Position numbers and translations under genes: made by a program. The notes below the pieces were generated by a model. It did not search any database. It worked only from the letters and a program-made list of their open reading frames with translations, and was not told where the DNA came from. A DNA stretch of 64,000 nt, taken from the NCBI GenBank assembly GCA_964404255.1, contig CAYOJJ010000015.1, positions 16,071 to 80,070 on the forward strand. The letters run 5' to 3'. How positions within the stretch are numbered: position 1 is the first letter of the stretch; every line of letters starts with the position of its first letter. The DNA is from JAFDZW01 sp964404255 (GTDB lineage: Bacteria; Bacteroidota; Ignavibacteria; Palsa-1295). This document shows, one piece after another, positions 52,648 through 60,915 of this stretch.

Positions 52648-53639
52648 TGCCCATTACCTCACTCTCCCCGATCCTCGATCCGGTAACCGATGAACTCGTC
52701 GAGTTCGGTAAGCGATTACGTACTTCGATGATCAGCGATGTTCCGCTCGTCAATCTGATCGCAAAGTATCTCATTCGAACCAAGGGAAAACAAGTACGGC
52801 CGGCGCTGGTATTACTTGCCGCCAAAGCCTGCGGAGGTGTCACCGATACTTCCTATCGCGCAGCATTACTGGTGGAATTGCTGCATACTGCTACGCTGGT
52901 TCATGACGATGTGATCGATGAGGCCGATACCCGCCGCGGTTTTGCCAGCATCCGCGCTCTCTGGAAAAATAAGGCCGGAGTGCTGATGGGAGATTATCTG
53001 CTGGCTAAAGGTCTGCTACTCACGATCGAATCGAAGCAATTCCATCTGCTTGAAATTACCTCTACCGCCGTGCGCCGCATGAGCGAAGGAGAGTTGTACC
53101 AATTGCAGAAATCGCGGCAGCTTAATACCGATGAAACGGCCTACTTCAGGATCATCGGCGATAAGACCGCTTCCCTGCTTGCGACCTGCGCTGAAATGGG
53201 TGCGGCAAGTGTGAACCCGAACGGAACGAATACCGAACAGCGTAACTCGCTGCGCGAATATGGCGAGTGTGTCGGTATCGCATTTCAGATCCGTGATGAT
53301 CTTTTCGATTATGAAGATCAAAGCAGTTTGATCGGGAAACCGGTCGGTAACGATCTCGCCAATCGTAAACTCACCCTCCCCATCCTGTACACACTTTCGC
53401 AGATCGATCCGAAAGAAGCGAAGCGTATTCGCTCGCTTATTCGTGCAAAGAAAGTCAGTGAGAGTGAACGTAAATTGATCGTCAATCTTGTATCGGCAAC
53501 CGGCGGACTTAGTTATGCCAAAGCAAAAGCCGAAGCGTATGCCGAGCGTGCGCGGCAGGCAATTTCTGCAGTACCTGAAAGCGAGGCGAAGCAGGCGTTG
53601 ATGGATTTCTCCCGCTTTGTTATCGAACGCGAAAAATAA
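52647..53639 (+). CDS. Polyprenyl diphosphate synthase (trans-isoprenyl, long chain)
   Basis: 330 residues. The first Asp-rich motif is H-D-D-V-I-D-E-A-D near residue 90, and the second is I-R-D-D-L-F-D-Y-E-D near 215; both are complete (DDx2-4D). The chain-length determining residues before the first motif (L-L-H-T-A-T-L-V) are small, in keeping with long products such as the octaprenyl side chain of quinones. It condenses farnesyl diphosphate with isopentenyl units. It is the last gene of the run, coupled to tatC, and ends one base before the convergent ABC permease. Confidence 0.9.
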   Translation: MPITSLSPILDPVTDELVEFGKRLRTSMISDVPLVNLIAKYLIRTKGKQVRPALVLLAAKACGGVTDTSYRAALLVELLHTATLVHDDVIDEADTRRGFASIRALWKNKAGVLMGDYLLAKGLLLTIESKQFHLLEITSTAVRRMSEGELYQLQKSRQLNTDETAYFRIIGDKTASLLATCAEMGAASVNPNGTNTEQRNSLREYGECVGIAFQIRDDLFDYEDQSSLIGKPVGNDLANRKLTLPILYTLSQIDPKEAKRIRSLIRAKKVSESERKLIVNLVSATGGLSYAKAKAEAYAERARQAISAVPESEAKQALMDFSRFVIEREK

Positions 53640-54455
53640 TCAGCCTTTGACCGCTCCGGCTGTAAGACCGGCTATGATCTTCCGTTGAAAAACCGCAAAT
53701 AGTATCAGCACCGGTATTGCACTTAGTCCTGCTCCGGCCATCAGATGTCCCATATCGATCGATTGCTGTCCCTGAAAGAATGTTAAGGCTACTGGTAACG
53801 TGCGGAGCTTATCGGTATTGGTAAAAAGAAATGGAAAGAGAAACGCATTCCAGGTATTGAGAAATTGGTATAAGAATAAGACGATGAGGGCTGGTTTTGC
53901 CAGAGGGAAAATGATCCGGTGAATGATCGTCATCTGTGAAGCTCCATCAAGCACTGCCGCTTCTTCTAATTCTTTCGGTAACTCAGAAATATACTGTCGA
54001 AGCAGAAAAATACCGAGCGGAGTAACAAGAAACGGTATGGTAAGAGCAAAGTAAGTATTGATCCAGCCAAAAATAACGATCTCGCGATACAACGGGATCA
54101 TTACCACGTATGCCGGAAGCATCATTACAAGCAGAACCGAGAGAAAAAGCGACCGCTTAAAACGAAAATCGAGTCGGGCAAACGCATACGCTACATACGT
54201 GCAGAGCAGGCAATTGCCAAGGGCAACGATCAACGCTACGATAAAAGAATTTAAAAAATACCGACCATAACTATCGGCAGAAAGAATATCGGCATAATTC
54301 GAAAGCGTAAATCCTTTTTTGAAGAGTTCTCCTATTGTCGAAGATCCCGCCGGATTATTCGAAAGCGAAAGCAGGATCATCCAGGCAAGCGGAAAGATCG
54401 TCGCAATGGCGGCGAATGTAAGAGCGCTATAGGTAAGTATCTTCTTCACTATCAA
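53640..54455 (-). CDS. Carbohydrate ABC transporter permease (MalG/UgpE type), orphan
   Basis: 271 residues with six membrane segments. The cytoplasmic coupling motif E-E-A-A-V-L-D-G-A-S-Q-M-T-I-I-H-R-I-I-F-P (EAA loop) is intact near residue 170. Start TTG at 54455 or GTG at 54449. Such permeases work with a second permease (MalF type), a binding protein and an ATPase, none of which flank it. The gene upstream in the reading direction is separated by a strong terminator. It is either an orphan with partners elsewhere or part of a broken-up system. Confidence 0.88.
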   Translation of the reverse strand: MIVKKILTYSALTFAAIATIFPLAWMILLSLSNNPAGSSTIGELFKKGFTLSNYADILSADSYGRYFLNSFIVALIVALGNCLLCTYVAYAFARLDFRFKRSLFLSVLLVMMLPAYVVMIPLYREIVIFGWINTYFALTIPFLVTPLGIFLLRQYISELPKELEEAAVLDGASQMTIIHRIIFPLAKPALIVLFLYQFLNTWNAFLFPFLFTNTDKLRTLPVALTFFQGQQSIDMGHLMAGAGLSAIPVLILFAVFQRKIIAGLTAGAVKG

Positions 54456-54469
54456 ACCTGATAAAACAG

Positions 54470-54512
54470 AAACGTCATCGCAGCAAGGTTTGTCTCACTG
54501 CGATGACGTTTT
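54470..54512 (-). terminator. Intrinsic terminator after the DUF1501 gene
   Basis: A perfect fourteen-base-pair stem (54470-54483 with 54498-54511), a loop of 14, flanked by A-run and T-run; it follows the DUF1501 stop by 15 bases. Confidence 0.92.
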
Positions 54513-54525
54513 GTGCAAGTAGTGA

Positions 54526-56160
54526 TTATTTTACAATCGTCATAACGCGCGTCGCCACTACTCCACCGGCATCTAAGCGGTAATAGTAGGTGCCGCTTGC
54601 AAGGCCCGCGGTATTGAACGGAGCACCGTAGCTTCCCTGACCATGGTAGCCGCTTGCAACAGTCGAGATGAGTTCTCCACGGGCATCGAAGACTTCGAGC
54701 CGCACCATCGCTCCGGAAGCGAGATCGAACCTGATCGTTGTTTCATCGCGCACCGGGTTCGGGTAATTTTGGTACAACTGGAAAGAAGAATCCACCTGAC
54801 GACCAACCGAAGAGATCGGGTTCTTGATCAGATTCTGCATCGCGCCAGTACCATTTACCGGGAATTGCAGTGTGCTTACGTCATGATTATTCAGAATCGC
54901 TTTGCGCAACGTATCATCGACGCCAAACCATTGACCGAGCAATGCTGCATAGATCTGGCGGAAATCGAATTGATTGATTAGGTCGCCATAAATATCCAGA
55001 TTCGTAAGGCTCGGGTTATTACCATAGACTTCGCCGTTAATACCCGTACCAAACACGAACATCGGCGCACAGGTACCGTGATCGGTACCGTTACTACCGT
55101 TCTGATTTACGCGGCGACCAAATTCGGAATAGGTCATACCGACGACACGATCACCAAAGCCCATATTCTCCACATCCTGCTGGAATGCAGTAATAGCTTC
55201 CGCGAGATCCTTCAGGAGCATGCCCTGCCCTGTCTGCGAGGAATCGTTGGAGAACTGATTGACGTGCGTATCGTAACCCGTCTGCTGGACGAAATAGACT
55301 TTCGTAGTCATGCCGGCATTGATGCACCAGGCAACTTTCTGAAGCTGCTTTGCCAGCGAACTTGTCGGATAGGTAACGGTATTCTTTGTCGCATTAGGAT
55401 GCTTGGTCGTATCGAAGAGATCCTTAAAACGAGTGCCGTATTTATCGGACTGAGCAAGAATGCCATGCACAAAAGCAAGTTCGTTTCCATAAGCAGTAGC
55501 CGGCGGCGTATCATCGGGGTAATCGGTCGCGGAAGTATAATTACTCGGATCGGAGACGGCAACACCAAGCACCGCCTTATCGCCTTGATAGATCAACGTT
55601 GTTGCCGTGGAGATCGCAATACCTACCGGATCGGGACTATCGATATGGATCGGGTAATCGTCCGGTACCATCGTTTGCAGGTAGCGGCCTACCCAACCGG
55701 TCGAGATAACGACCGAGCTATCGCTTGCCGAATTCCAAATATCGGTAGCGCGGAAATGCGATCGGCTTGGGTCAGCATACCCGACGTTCTGAATGACAGC
55801 AAGTTTTCCCGCCTTAAAGAGATTCATGAACGGATCGCCCATGACATAATTCAACGCAAGATCGCTGCGCAATGCAAAAGGCGCAAGCTTTGCTTTCTCC
55901 GCAGAAGATACAAATCCTATATCTTTGCGGTAAGTATCGTAATTACTATCCTGAAACGGAATAACGGTATTCAGGCCGTCGTTGCCGCCCTGCAGATTGA
56001 TAATGACGAGAATGCGATCGTTATCGCTCTGCGTATTGAGCAGCGTATTCATCAAGGGGTGCGAAGCGAATGCCCGGCCGGACAATCCTGCGACCGAGAA
56101 CGGAACACTCGCCGCGGCAAGCCCAAGGGGTAGGTGCTTTATAAAATCACGTCTTTTCAT
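54526..56160 (-). CDS. DUF1501 protein with Tat signal and T9SS sorting domain
   Basis: 544 residues. The N-terminus M-K-R-R-D-F-I-K-H-L-P is a twin-arginine signal, and the hydrophobic stretch ends near A-F-A-S. The DUF1501 domain shows N-L-Q-G-G-N-D-G-L-N-T-V-I-P near 54 and S-E-F-G-R-R-V-N-Q-N-G near 350, hallmarks of this alkaline-phosphatase-like family of unknown substrate. Residues 455-544 are a T9SS sorting domain (Y-P-N-P-V-R to V-M-T-I-V-K). It probably passes the inner membrane by Tat and the outer by T9SS. It follows the DUF1800 gene by twelve bases and forms an operon with it. Confidence 0.9.
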   Translation of the reverse strand: MKRRDFIKHLPLGLAAASVPFSVAGLSGRAFASHPLMNTLLNTQSDNDRILVIINLQGGNDGLNTVIPFQDSNYDTYRKDIGFVSSAEKAKLAPFALRSDLALNYVMGDPFMNLFKAGKLAVIQNVGYADPSRSHFRATDIWNSASDSSVVISTGWVGRYLQTMVPDDYPIHIDSPDPVGIAISTATTLIYQGDKAVLGVAVSDPSNYTSATDYPDDTPPATAYGNELAFVHGILAQSDKYGTRFKDLFDTTKHPNATKNTVTYPTSSLAKQLQKVAWCINAGMTTKVYFVQQTGYDTHVNQFSNDSSQTGQGMLLKDLAEAITAFQQDVENMGFGDRVVGMTYSEFGRRVNQNGSNGTDHGTCAPMFVFGTGINGEVYGNNPSLTNLDIYGDLINQFDFRQIYAALLGQWFGVDDTLRKAILNNHDVSTLQFPVNGTGAMQNLIKNPISSVGRQVDSSFQLYQNYPNPVRDETTIRFDLASGAMVRLEVFDARGELISTVASGYHGQGSYGAPFNTAGLASGTYYYRLDAGGVVATRVMTIVK

Positions 56161-56172
56161 CGGTACTACTCC

Positions 56173-57885
56173 TTAAGCTAATTGATATTCTGCAAGTGAT
56201 AGGATATTCTTTACCATCTGCACCAGCGCTCCCTTCTTCGCTTGATCAGTAAGCGTATTCCACTCGTAGGTATTGGGTGGTAACTGCTGCTTTACGTAGA
56301 GGAGCGCTTGCGGGCCAAGCGGCTGAGCGCATAAGAAGGTCGATAGTTCGGCCAGCACTTCATCGAAGCCGATATCGAATGAAGCAAATTGCTTTGCCCA
56401 GGCAAAGACCTGATCCGGAGTCAAGGTGATAGCCGTATGACTATTACCATAGCCATCGGCACCTACCGCCGGCAAACTGCCGAGTACCAGTAATAAGGTT
56501 GCCATGAAATTTCTTGCCGGAAGATTGGTCGTACTGATCCAGGTATGATACCCCGGCCAGCCTTTTACATTCGGCGGATCGAGTAAGACCTGCGATTGCG
56601 CTGCCGTATAATAATAGATGGTACCGCTCTGTAAGCGATCAAGCGGCAGATCGAAATGCCGGATCATTCCAAGGATATGCTCGTACGGTGATTTGATCGC
56701 TGCGCCGATATTGGCACTATCGAAAAAGTGTTCGCTCTTGAGCAGCTTTGCCAGTACTTCCTTGACACTCCAATTTGCTTTGAACGTATCGGCAAGATCC
56801 TGCACCACGGCCTTCTCGGCATCAGTAGTGATCTCATGATACACAAAATACTGGTAGAGCTTCGAGCAAATGAACCACGCGATCTGATCGCCGCGCTGCT
56901 CGAAGATGTGCTCGATGAGATCCTTATCCATCGAAGCGCCAGAGGCTTCGAGATTATACTGGCGCTTTACGCCGTCGTATATCTTTTGGAATCTGGAATC
57001 GTGCAGAGCAGTATTATATTTGGCCGGAAGGACGTTCGGTGCAGAAGCGGTGCGATCGATCGTCCAGCCGGTAAGCGAGTGCGCAATGGCTTCGACATCG
57101 TCCTGCGTATAATTCGGATTACCATTCTTATCCTGAACGCCCATGGTAAAGAGCTCCTGCAACTCGCGGGCATAGTTCTCGTTCGGCGAGAGCCCCTGAT
57201 TCAAAATACCATCGAGATAGATGAGCATTGCCGGCGAGATGGTAACATCCTTCACCATCTGCTTAAAATTTCCCCAGGCATTACGGCGGAAATAATCGAG
57301 ATAGCTATACATCGACTGCGGATAGTACACCTTCGTCGATTCCACCACAAAGTGATTCATCCAAAAGAGCGCCATCTTCTCGCGAAGCATGGTCCCCCTC
57401 TTCATCATCTGCACACCCCAATCGCGGCGGATCTCTAAGTTGTCTATAGAGTACTTCTGCTGCTGGTCGATCAGTTTATTATAATCCGAACCGATATAAG
57501 GAGCGACCTGGTACCAATCTTCGGCATGATACGGCAGGGCCGGAAGATTTGCTCCGGAAAGCAACCCATCATCCATCAACGAATCGACAACCGCATCGAA
57601 CGCCAGGGCTTTTGCGGCCGTCATCTCTGCAACCGTTGCACCAAAGCCGGCGCGGCGATACAGGTGATTGATGGTCGTTGTATTCCAATCCCCCGGTGCA
57701 GGTACCCACTTGGCAGTGGTAGAAGTGATCGAAGCGCGGATGGGATTAGGTGGTGTGTTAGTATCGGAATTCCTGAGTGTCGTCGTTTCCGCAGTAGTAG
57801 CATTTCGCGCCGAACTTTCCGAAGAAAGCGCAGCCGCCGCTACCGTTGCCGTCCCGACGGATTTCATAAACGAGCGTCTATCCAT
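56173..57885 (-). CDS. DUF1800 protein with Tat signal
   Basis: 570 residues. The twin-arginine start D-R-R-S-F-M-K-S-V-G is followed by an Ala-rich segment. The DUF1800 domain is marked by I-N-H-L-Y-R-R-A-G-F-G-A near 73, N-E-N-Y-A-R-E-L-Q-E-L-F-T-M-G near 235, and W-P-G-Y near 440. DUF1800 and DUF1501 genes are nearly always adjacent in Bacteroidota, Planctomycetota and others; their shared function is not established. There is no T9SS tail here, so the two partners may end up in different compartments. Tat export agrees with tatC 2.5 kb away. Confidence 0.9.
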   Translation of the reverse strand: MDRRSFMKSVGTATVAAAALSSESSARNATTAETTTLRNSDTNTPPNPIRASITSTTAKWVPAPGDWNTTTINHLYRRAGFGATVAEMTAAKALAFDAVVDSLMDDGLLSGANLPALPYHAEDWYQVAPYIGSDYNKLIDQQQKYSIDNLEIRRDWGVQMMKRGTMLREKMALFWMNHFVVESTKVYYPQSMYSYLDYFRRNAWGNFKQMVKDVTISPAMLIYLDGILNQGLSPNENYARELQELFTMGVQDKNGNPNYTQDDVEAIAHSLTGWTIDRTASAPNVLPAKYNTALHDSRFQKIYDGVKRQYNLEASGASMDKDLIEHIFEQRGDQIAWFICSKLYQYFVYHEITTDAEKAVVQDLADTFKANWSVKEVLAKLLKSEHFFDSANIGAAIKSPYEHILGMIRHFDLPLDRLQSGTIYYYTAAQSQVLLDPPNVKGWPGYHTWISTTNLPARNFMATLLLVLGSLPAVGADGYGNSHTAITLTPDQVFAWAKQFASFDIGFDEVLAELSTFLCAQPLGPQALLYVKQQLPPNTYEWNTLTDQAKKGALVQMVKNILSLAEYQLA

Positions 57886-58065
57886 TTATTTCCTCCTGAA
57901 GGTCGCTGTATGAGTATGACGAAAATACAACAGAAATGAAAGGACATAGTTCGCCCGCGGATGGTGCCAAAAAGCAATTTAGAATAAACATTCCTGCTCC
58001 TACTTTGGCAACTATTTTGGCGCTTATGTGCTATAATACTGTATTGTTACTTATGAAATAAGACC

Positions 58066-59130
58066 ATGAAGAAACACCTACTTTTTCTCTGTGCGGGGCT
58101 GCTTCTTGTCGGTGCAGGCTCTGCCAGTGCCCAGTACACTCCCGGTGAAGTGACTCAGCCGTATGAAAGCCAGGAGGCTCATGTCTCTCAAAAGATCGGC
58201 ATTACAACGATGGAGGTTTCGTACCACCGTCCCGCTGTAAAGGGCAGGAAGATCTGGGGAGAGCTTGTCCCCTACGATGGCGGTAAGCCTATCCCCTGGC
58301 GTGGAGGCGCTAATCAGAATACGACCGTCAGCTTTAGCACCGATGTGACCATCGAAGGCAAGCCGCTTGCGGCCGGTACCTATGGCCTGCATTTTATCCC
58401 CTCGCCGGATTCCTGGATCGTTATTTTTTCAAAGAACTCAACGTCCTGGGGCAGTTTTAGCTACGATGAGAAAGAAGATGCTCTTCGGGTAACGGTAAAA
58501 CCCCAGCCGGCAGAATTTCGTGAATACCTTACCTATGAGTTCGATACTCCGAAACCGGAATCGACGATGCTGACGCTCTATTGGGAAAAACTGAAAGTCG
58601 GCGTTACGGTTGGCGTCGATGTCAATAAAACGGTTGTCGAGAACATGCGCCGCGAACTCCGCAATAATTATGGCTTCAACTGGAATGGCTATAATTCGGC
58701 CGCGATGTTCTGCGTCAATAATAAAACGAATCTCGAAGAAGGACTGACCTGGGCCGATCGATCGATACAGATGCAGCCCTGCTTTGAAAACCTCGATACC
58801 AAATCGCAGTTGCTTTCCTTGCTTGGCCGTAAACGCGAAGCCGATAGCGTTGAGCAGGTAGCCTACGATAAAGCGACGCCACAGCAATTATATTCCTATG
58901 GCCGCTTCTACCTGAATAATAACCAGAAGAAAGAAGCGCTGGAAGTCTTCGAGGCAAATATGAAACGCAACCCAAATCACTGGACGAGCTACGCCGGTAT
59001 GGCACGCGCGTACCAGGCCAGCGGAGATAAAGATAAAGCGTATACCGCTTTAAAGAAAGCGATCGATCTGGCTCCGGACCAGATGAAAAGCCCCCTCAAC
59101 GATCTGCTCAAACAGTGGCAGGGATCGTAA
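58066..59130 (+). CDS. DUF2911 protein with C-terminal TPR segment
   Basis: 354 residues. Signal peptide ends S-A-S-A-Q (about 23). DUF2911 runs from about 40 to 165 with S-Y-H-R-P-A-V-K-G-R-K-I-W-G, W-R-G-G-A-N-Q-N-T and F-S-T-D-V, the family core. Residues 210-354 are helical with TPR-like pairs (S-Y-G-R-F-Y-L-N-N-N-Q-K-K-E-A-L-E-V-F-E-A-N). DUF2911 is usually a single-domain periplasmic protein of unknown function; the joined TPR part is a variant. It ends at a terminator and is divergent from the DUF1800 gene. Confidence 0.88.
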   Translation: MKKHLLFLCAGLLLVGAGSASAQYTPGEVTQPYESQEAHVSQKIGITTMEVSYHRPAVKGRKIWGELVPYDGGKPIPWRGGANQNTTVSFSTDVTIEGKPLAAGTYGLHFIPSPDSWIVIFSKNSTSWGSFSYDEKEDALRVTVKPQPAEFREYLTYEFDTPKPESTMLTLYWEKLKVGVTVGVDVNKTVVENMRRELRNNYGFNWNGYNSAAMFCVNNKTNLEEGLTWADRSIQMQPCFENLDTKSQLLSLLGRKREADSVEQVAYDKATPQQLYSYGRFYLNNNQKKEALEVFEANMKRNPNHWTSYAGMARAYQASGDKDKAYTALKKAIDLAPDQMKSPLNDLLKQWQGS

Positions 59131-59144
59131 AAAACTTTGCAAAT

Positions 59145-59172
59145 AAAAAAGGGCTCTTATGAGCCCTTTTTT
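59145..59172 (+). terminator. Bidirectional terminator between DUF2911 and the lipoprotein gene
   Basis: Six G/C-rich pairs (59151-59156 with 59161-59166) extended by A/T pairing, tetraloop, and A/T runs on both sides, serving both convergent genes. Confidence 0.9.
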
Positions 59173-59189
59173 TATTACATATATTTTAA

Positions 59190-59831
59190 TTAGTCGCCAA
59201 GTTTTTTCTTAAGCGCCATCGTCATTTCATCGACCATTCCATAATTCGGGCTTGAATTCAGATACCCTTCGATATCTTTTTGCTCGACGTATCCGGTTAA
59301 GAGCGTCTCAGCCGTAACAGGATCGATCAGGCGAACACTAAGGGAATTCTCAACGAAGAACGATCCCGTCGAAGAACTGCCGCCGGCATCGATAGAAATG
59401 GCAGTCCCGCCTTTTTTAGAACTCGATGTTTGCACACTCGGTAAGACCGTACTCTTTGTTTCCGGGATATAATTATAATGCACCGTGCCTACCAATACTG
59501 CATTCGCATGAAGCGCCGAAGCCAGCGATTTCATTTTGGCAGGCTGCACCAGGCTATCGAGCTGAATGCCGAGAGTCGAGGCTTGAGATAATACCGCCGT
59601 ACGGTCGATGGGTGTCATACCGATCTCCATCAAAGCAATCGAAAGCCTATCGGAATATCCATTATGCGTTTGAAGATCGGGGTTGCCTTCGGTTTCCAGC
59701 GGCAGCACCAATACCTTCAGCGGCGCTCCCTTATGATAACTCGGGCTTACCGACATCTTGGCTACCGAGCCTTTCGACATACAACTACATAAACCACCGG
59801 CAAGAAAAAGAAGAGTAAAAAAGTATTTCAT
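59190..59831 (-). CDS. Lipoprotein of the CsgG/GNA1162-like group
   Basis: 213 residues. Lipobox C-S-C with Cys17 (L-C-S-C-M). Residues 38-130 show L-K-V-L-V-L-P-L-E ... D-R-L-S-I-A-L-M-E-I-G ... D-R-T-A-V-L-S-Q, the opening of CsgG-like and GNA1162-like lipoproteins: a first strand, then a helix, then a D-R-[TS] motif. The middle (130-160) is Ser/Gly-rich, and a second strand and helix pair closes. In curli systems CsgG makes a pore, but no csgA or csgB is nearby; a periplasmic envelope role is likelier. Terminator shared with the convergent DUF2911 gene. Confidence 0.65.
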   Translation of the reverse strand: MKYFFTLLFLAGGLCSCMSKGSVAKMSVSPSYHKGAPLKVLVLPLETEGNPDLQTHNGYSDRLSIALMEIGMTPIDRTAVLSQASTLGIQLDSLVQPAKMKSLASALHANAVLVGTVHYNYIPETKSTVLPSVQTSSSKKGGTAISIDAGGSSSTGSFFVENSLSVRLIDPVTAETLLTGYVEQKDIEGYLNSSPNYGMVDEMTMALKKKLGD

Positions 59832-59923
59832 CTACTGAGTTGGGGTTAAGAAATATGTTTACACTACGCCGCTGCTGCAACAACGATTCGTTAATTATGC
59901 TTCATGGATAAAAAGTAATATTC

Positions 59924-60403
59924 TTAACGCGAGTCGGATCTGAAGGCATAGGTCCGCTCGCAAAATTCAGATAGTTGCAGGCATTCTTCTTCGCTAAAAA
60001 GCCCCCCGAATGTTTCTTCGATATAATTCCTGACCATCGGATCAAGCTCTTTCATCAGCTCGAAGCCGCGGGCAGTAAGGTGCGCAATGGATTCCCGTTT
60101 ATCGATAACGCCTTTTTTCCGCTCAACGAAACCGAGTTCTATCAGCCGGTCGATGAGCCTTGTTACGTCAGGTGCCCGATCGACCATACGAGTAGCTACT
60201 TCAGTACGGGGATGGCCGTCAGGATAGACGCCTCGCAGAATACGCAGTACATTATATTGACGGCGGGTAATGCCAAAGGGAAGCATGATCTGCTCCAGCC
60301 CATATTCTATCTGGCTTGCAGCAGCAATTAAATTCAACATAGCAGAAGCGGCCGGCGAAACCGGCGCCGTCTGCTTCATCCATTTTTCCAGGGCGCGTCC
60401 CAT
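59924..60403 (-). CDS. MarR family transcriptional regulator
   Basis: 159 residues from the ATG at 60403. In-frame starts at 60421 and 60451 lie upstream of the predicted transcription start and are not used. The winged helix is clear: Y-N-V-L-R-I-L-R-G-V, T-E-V-A-T-R-M-V-D-R-A-P-D-V-T-R-L-I-D-R-L as the recognition helix, and G-F-V-E-R-K-K-G-V-I-D-K-R-E-S-I-A-H-L-T-A-R-G as the wing. MarR proteins bind palindromes near their own promoter and respond to phenolics or oxidants. An imperfect inverted TGTGT...ACACA arrangement brackets the promoter at 60408-60434 and is a candidate operator. Confidence 0.9.
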   Translation of the reverse strand: MGRALEKWMKQTAPVSPAASAMLNLIAAASQIEYGLEQIMLPFGITRRQYNVLRILRGVYPDGHPRTEVATRMVDRAPDVTRLIDRLIELGFVERKKGVIDKRESIAHLTARGFELMKELDPMVRNYIEETFGGLFSEEECLQLSEFCERTYAFRSDSR

Positions 60404-60407
60404 TAGT

Positions 60408-60434
60408 ATGTGTCGGTACATACAAATATACACA
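60408..60434 (-). promoter_or_regulatory. MarR gene promoter and candidate operator
   Basis: The -7 element TATATTTG is at 60423-60430, with a TTG about 20 bases farther upstream. TATGTGT and ACACA motifs flank it as an imperfect palindrome, the usual position for MarR autorepression. Confidence 0.45.
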
Positions 60435-60514
60435 TCCCTAAGACGCGACACAACAAGGGCCCAATGTTTGCCCTATCGGTATGACACGGCTATTCTTAGC
60501 AATGTGACACCTGC

Positions 60515-60522
60515 TAAATTTG
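60515..60522 (+). promoter_or_regulatory. -7 element for the tRNA pair
   Basis: TAAATTTG (TAnnTTTG) 57-64 bases before tRNA-Arg, giving a precursor leader of about 50 bases. Confidence 0.45.
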
Positions 60523-60578
60523 AACTTGTTACCCGCGGGTGACGTTTGATAAATCCTTGCTCCGGCAGGGATTAGGAC

Positions 60579-60652
<74 letters not shown>

Positions 60653-60700
60653 CACGAAGCACTTCGCGTATCTTCGGATATGTTCGGTGCAGCGTTAGAT

Positions 60701-60775
60701 GGCGGGATTAGCTCAGTTGGTTAGAGCGCCAGATTGTGGCTCTGGAGGTCGGGGGTTCGAGACCCCTATCTCGCC
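60701..60775 (+). tRNA. tRNA-His (anticodon GTG)
   Basis: Acceptor 60702-60708 with 60768-60774, anticodon stem CCAGA/TCTGG with loop TTGTGGC (anticodon GTG), and TTCGAGA T-loop. The base before the acceptor is G and the discriminator is C, as required for the histidine G-1:C73 pair. Confidence 0.95.
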
Positions 60776-60817
60776 CAAGTTCGTTGCCAGTACTGGCAGC
60801 CTCATATCGTAAGCACG

Positions 60818-60845
60818 AGCCCTCGATGTATGTCGGGGGCTTTTT
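60818..60845 (+). terminator. Terminator of the tRNA pair
   Basis: Nine-base-pair stem (60818-60826 with 60833-60841, one T-G pair), six-base loop, then a T-run. The G-rich array begins five bases beyond it. Confidence 0.88.
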
Positions 60846-60850
60846 GTATA

Positions 60851-60915
60851 GGGGTATGGGGGCTGGGGTTTGGGGTGTGGGGTATGGGGTGTGGGGTATG
60901 GGGTATGGGGTATGG
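60851..60915 (+). repeat. Left G-rich heptanucleotide array (GGGGTAT/GGGGTGT)
   Basis: About eight units of GGGGT[AG]T, with one degenerate unit near the left end. Runs of four G separated by three bases make a G-quadruplex probable. The last unit supplies the ATG of the four-helix-bundle gene. Confidence 0.95.

Noticed and set aside
55078..56133. 351-residue plus-strand ORF antisense to the DUF1501 gene
   Set aside because: Shadow frame; the minus strand has the conserved family motifs, Tat signal and T9SS tail.
59190..59831. Curli secretion CsgG
   Set aside because: Only the opening fold pattern is similar and no curli genes are nearby.
60870..60911. Longer reading frame of the four-helix gene through the G-rich array
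   Set aside because: It adds only repeat-encoded G-V-W-G-M residues that lie before the conserved core; the ATG at 60912 is sufficient.
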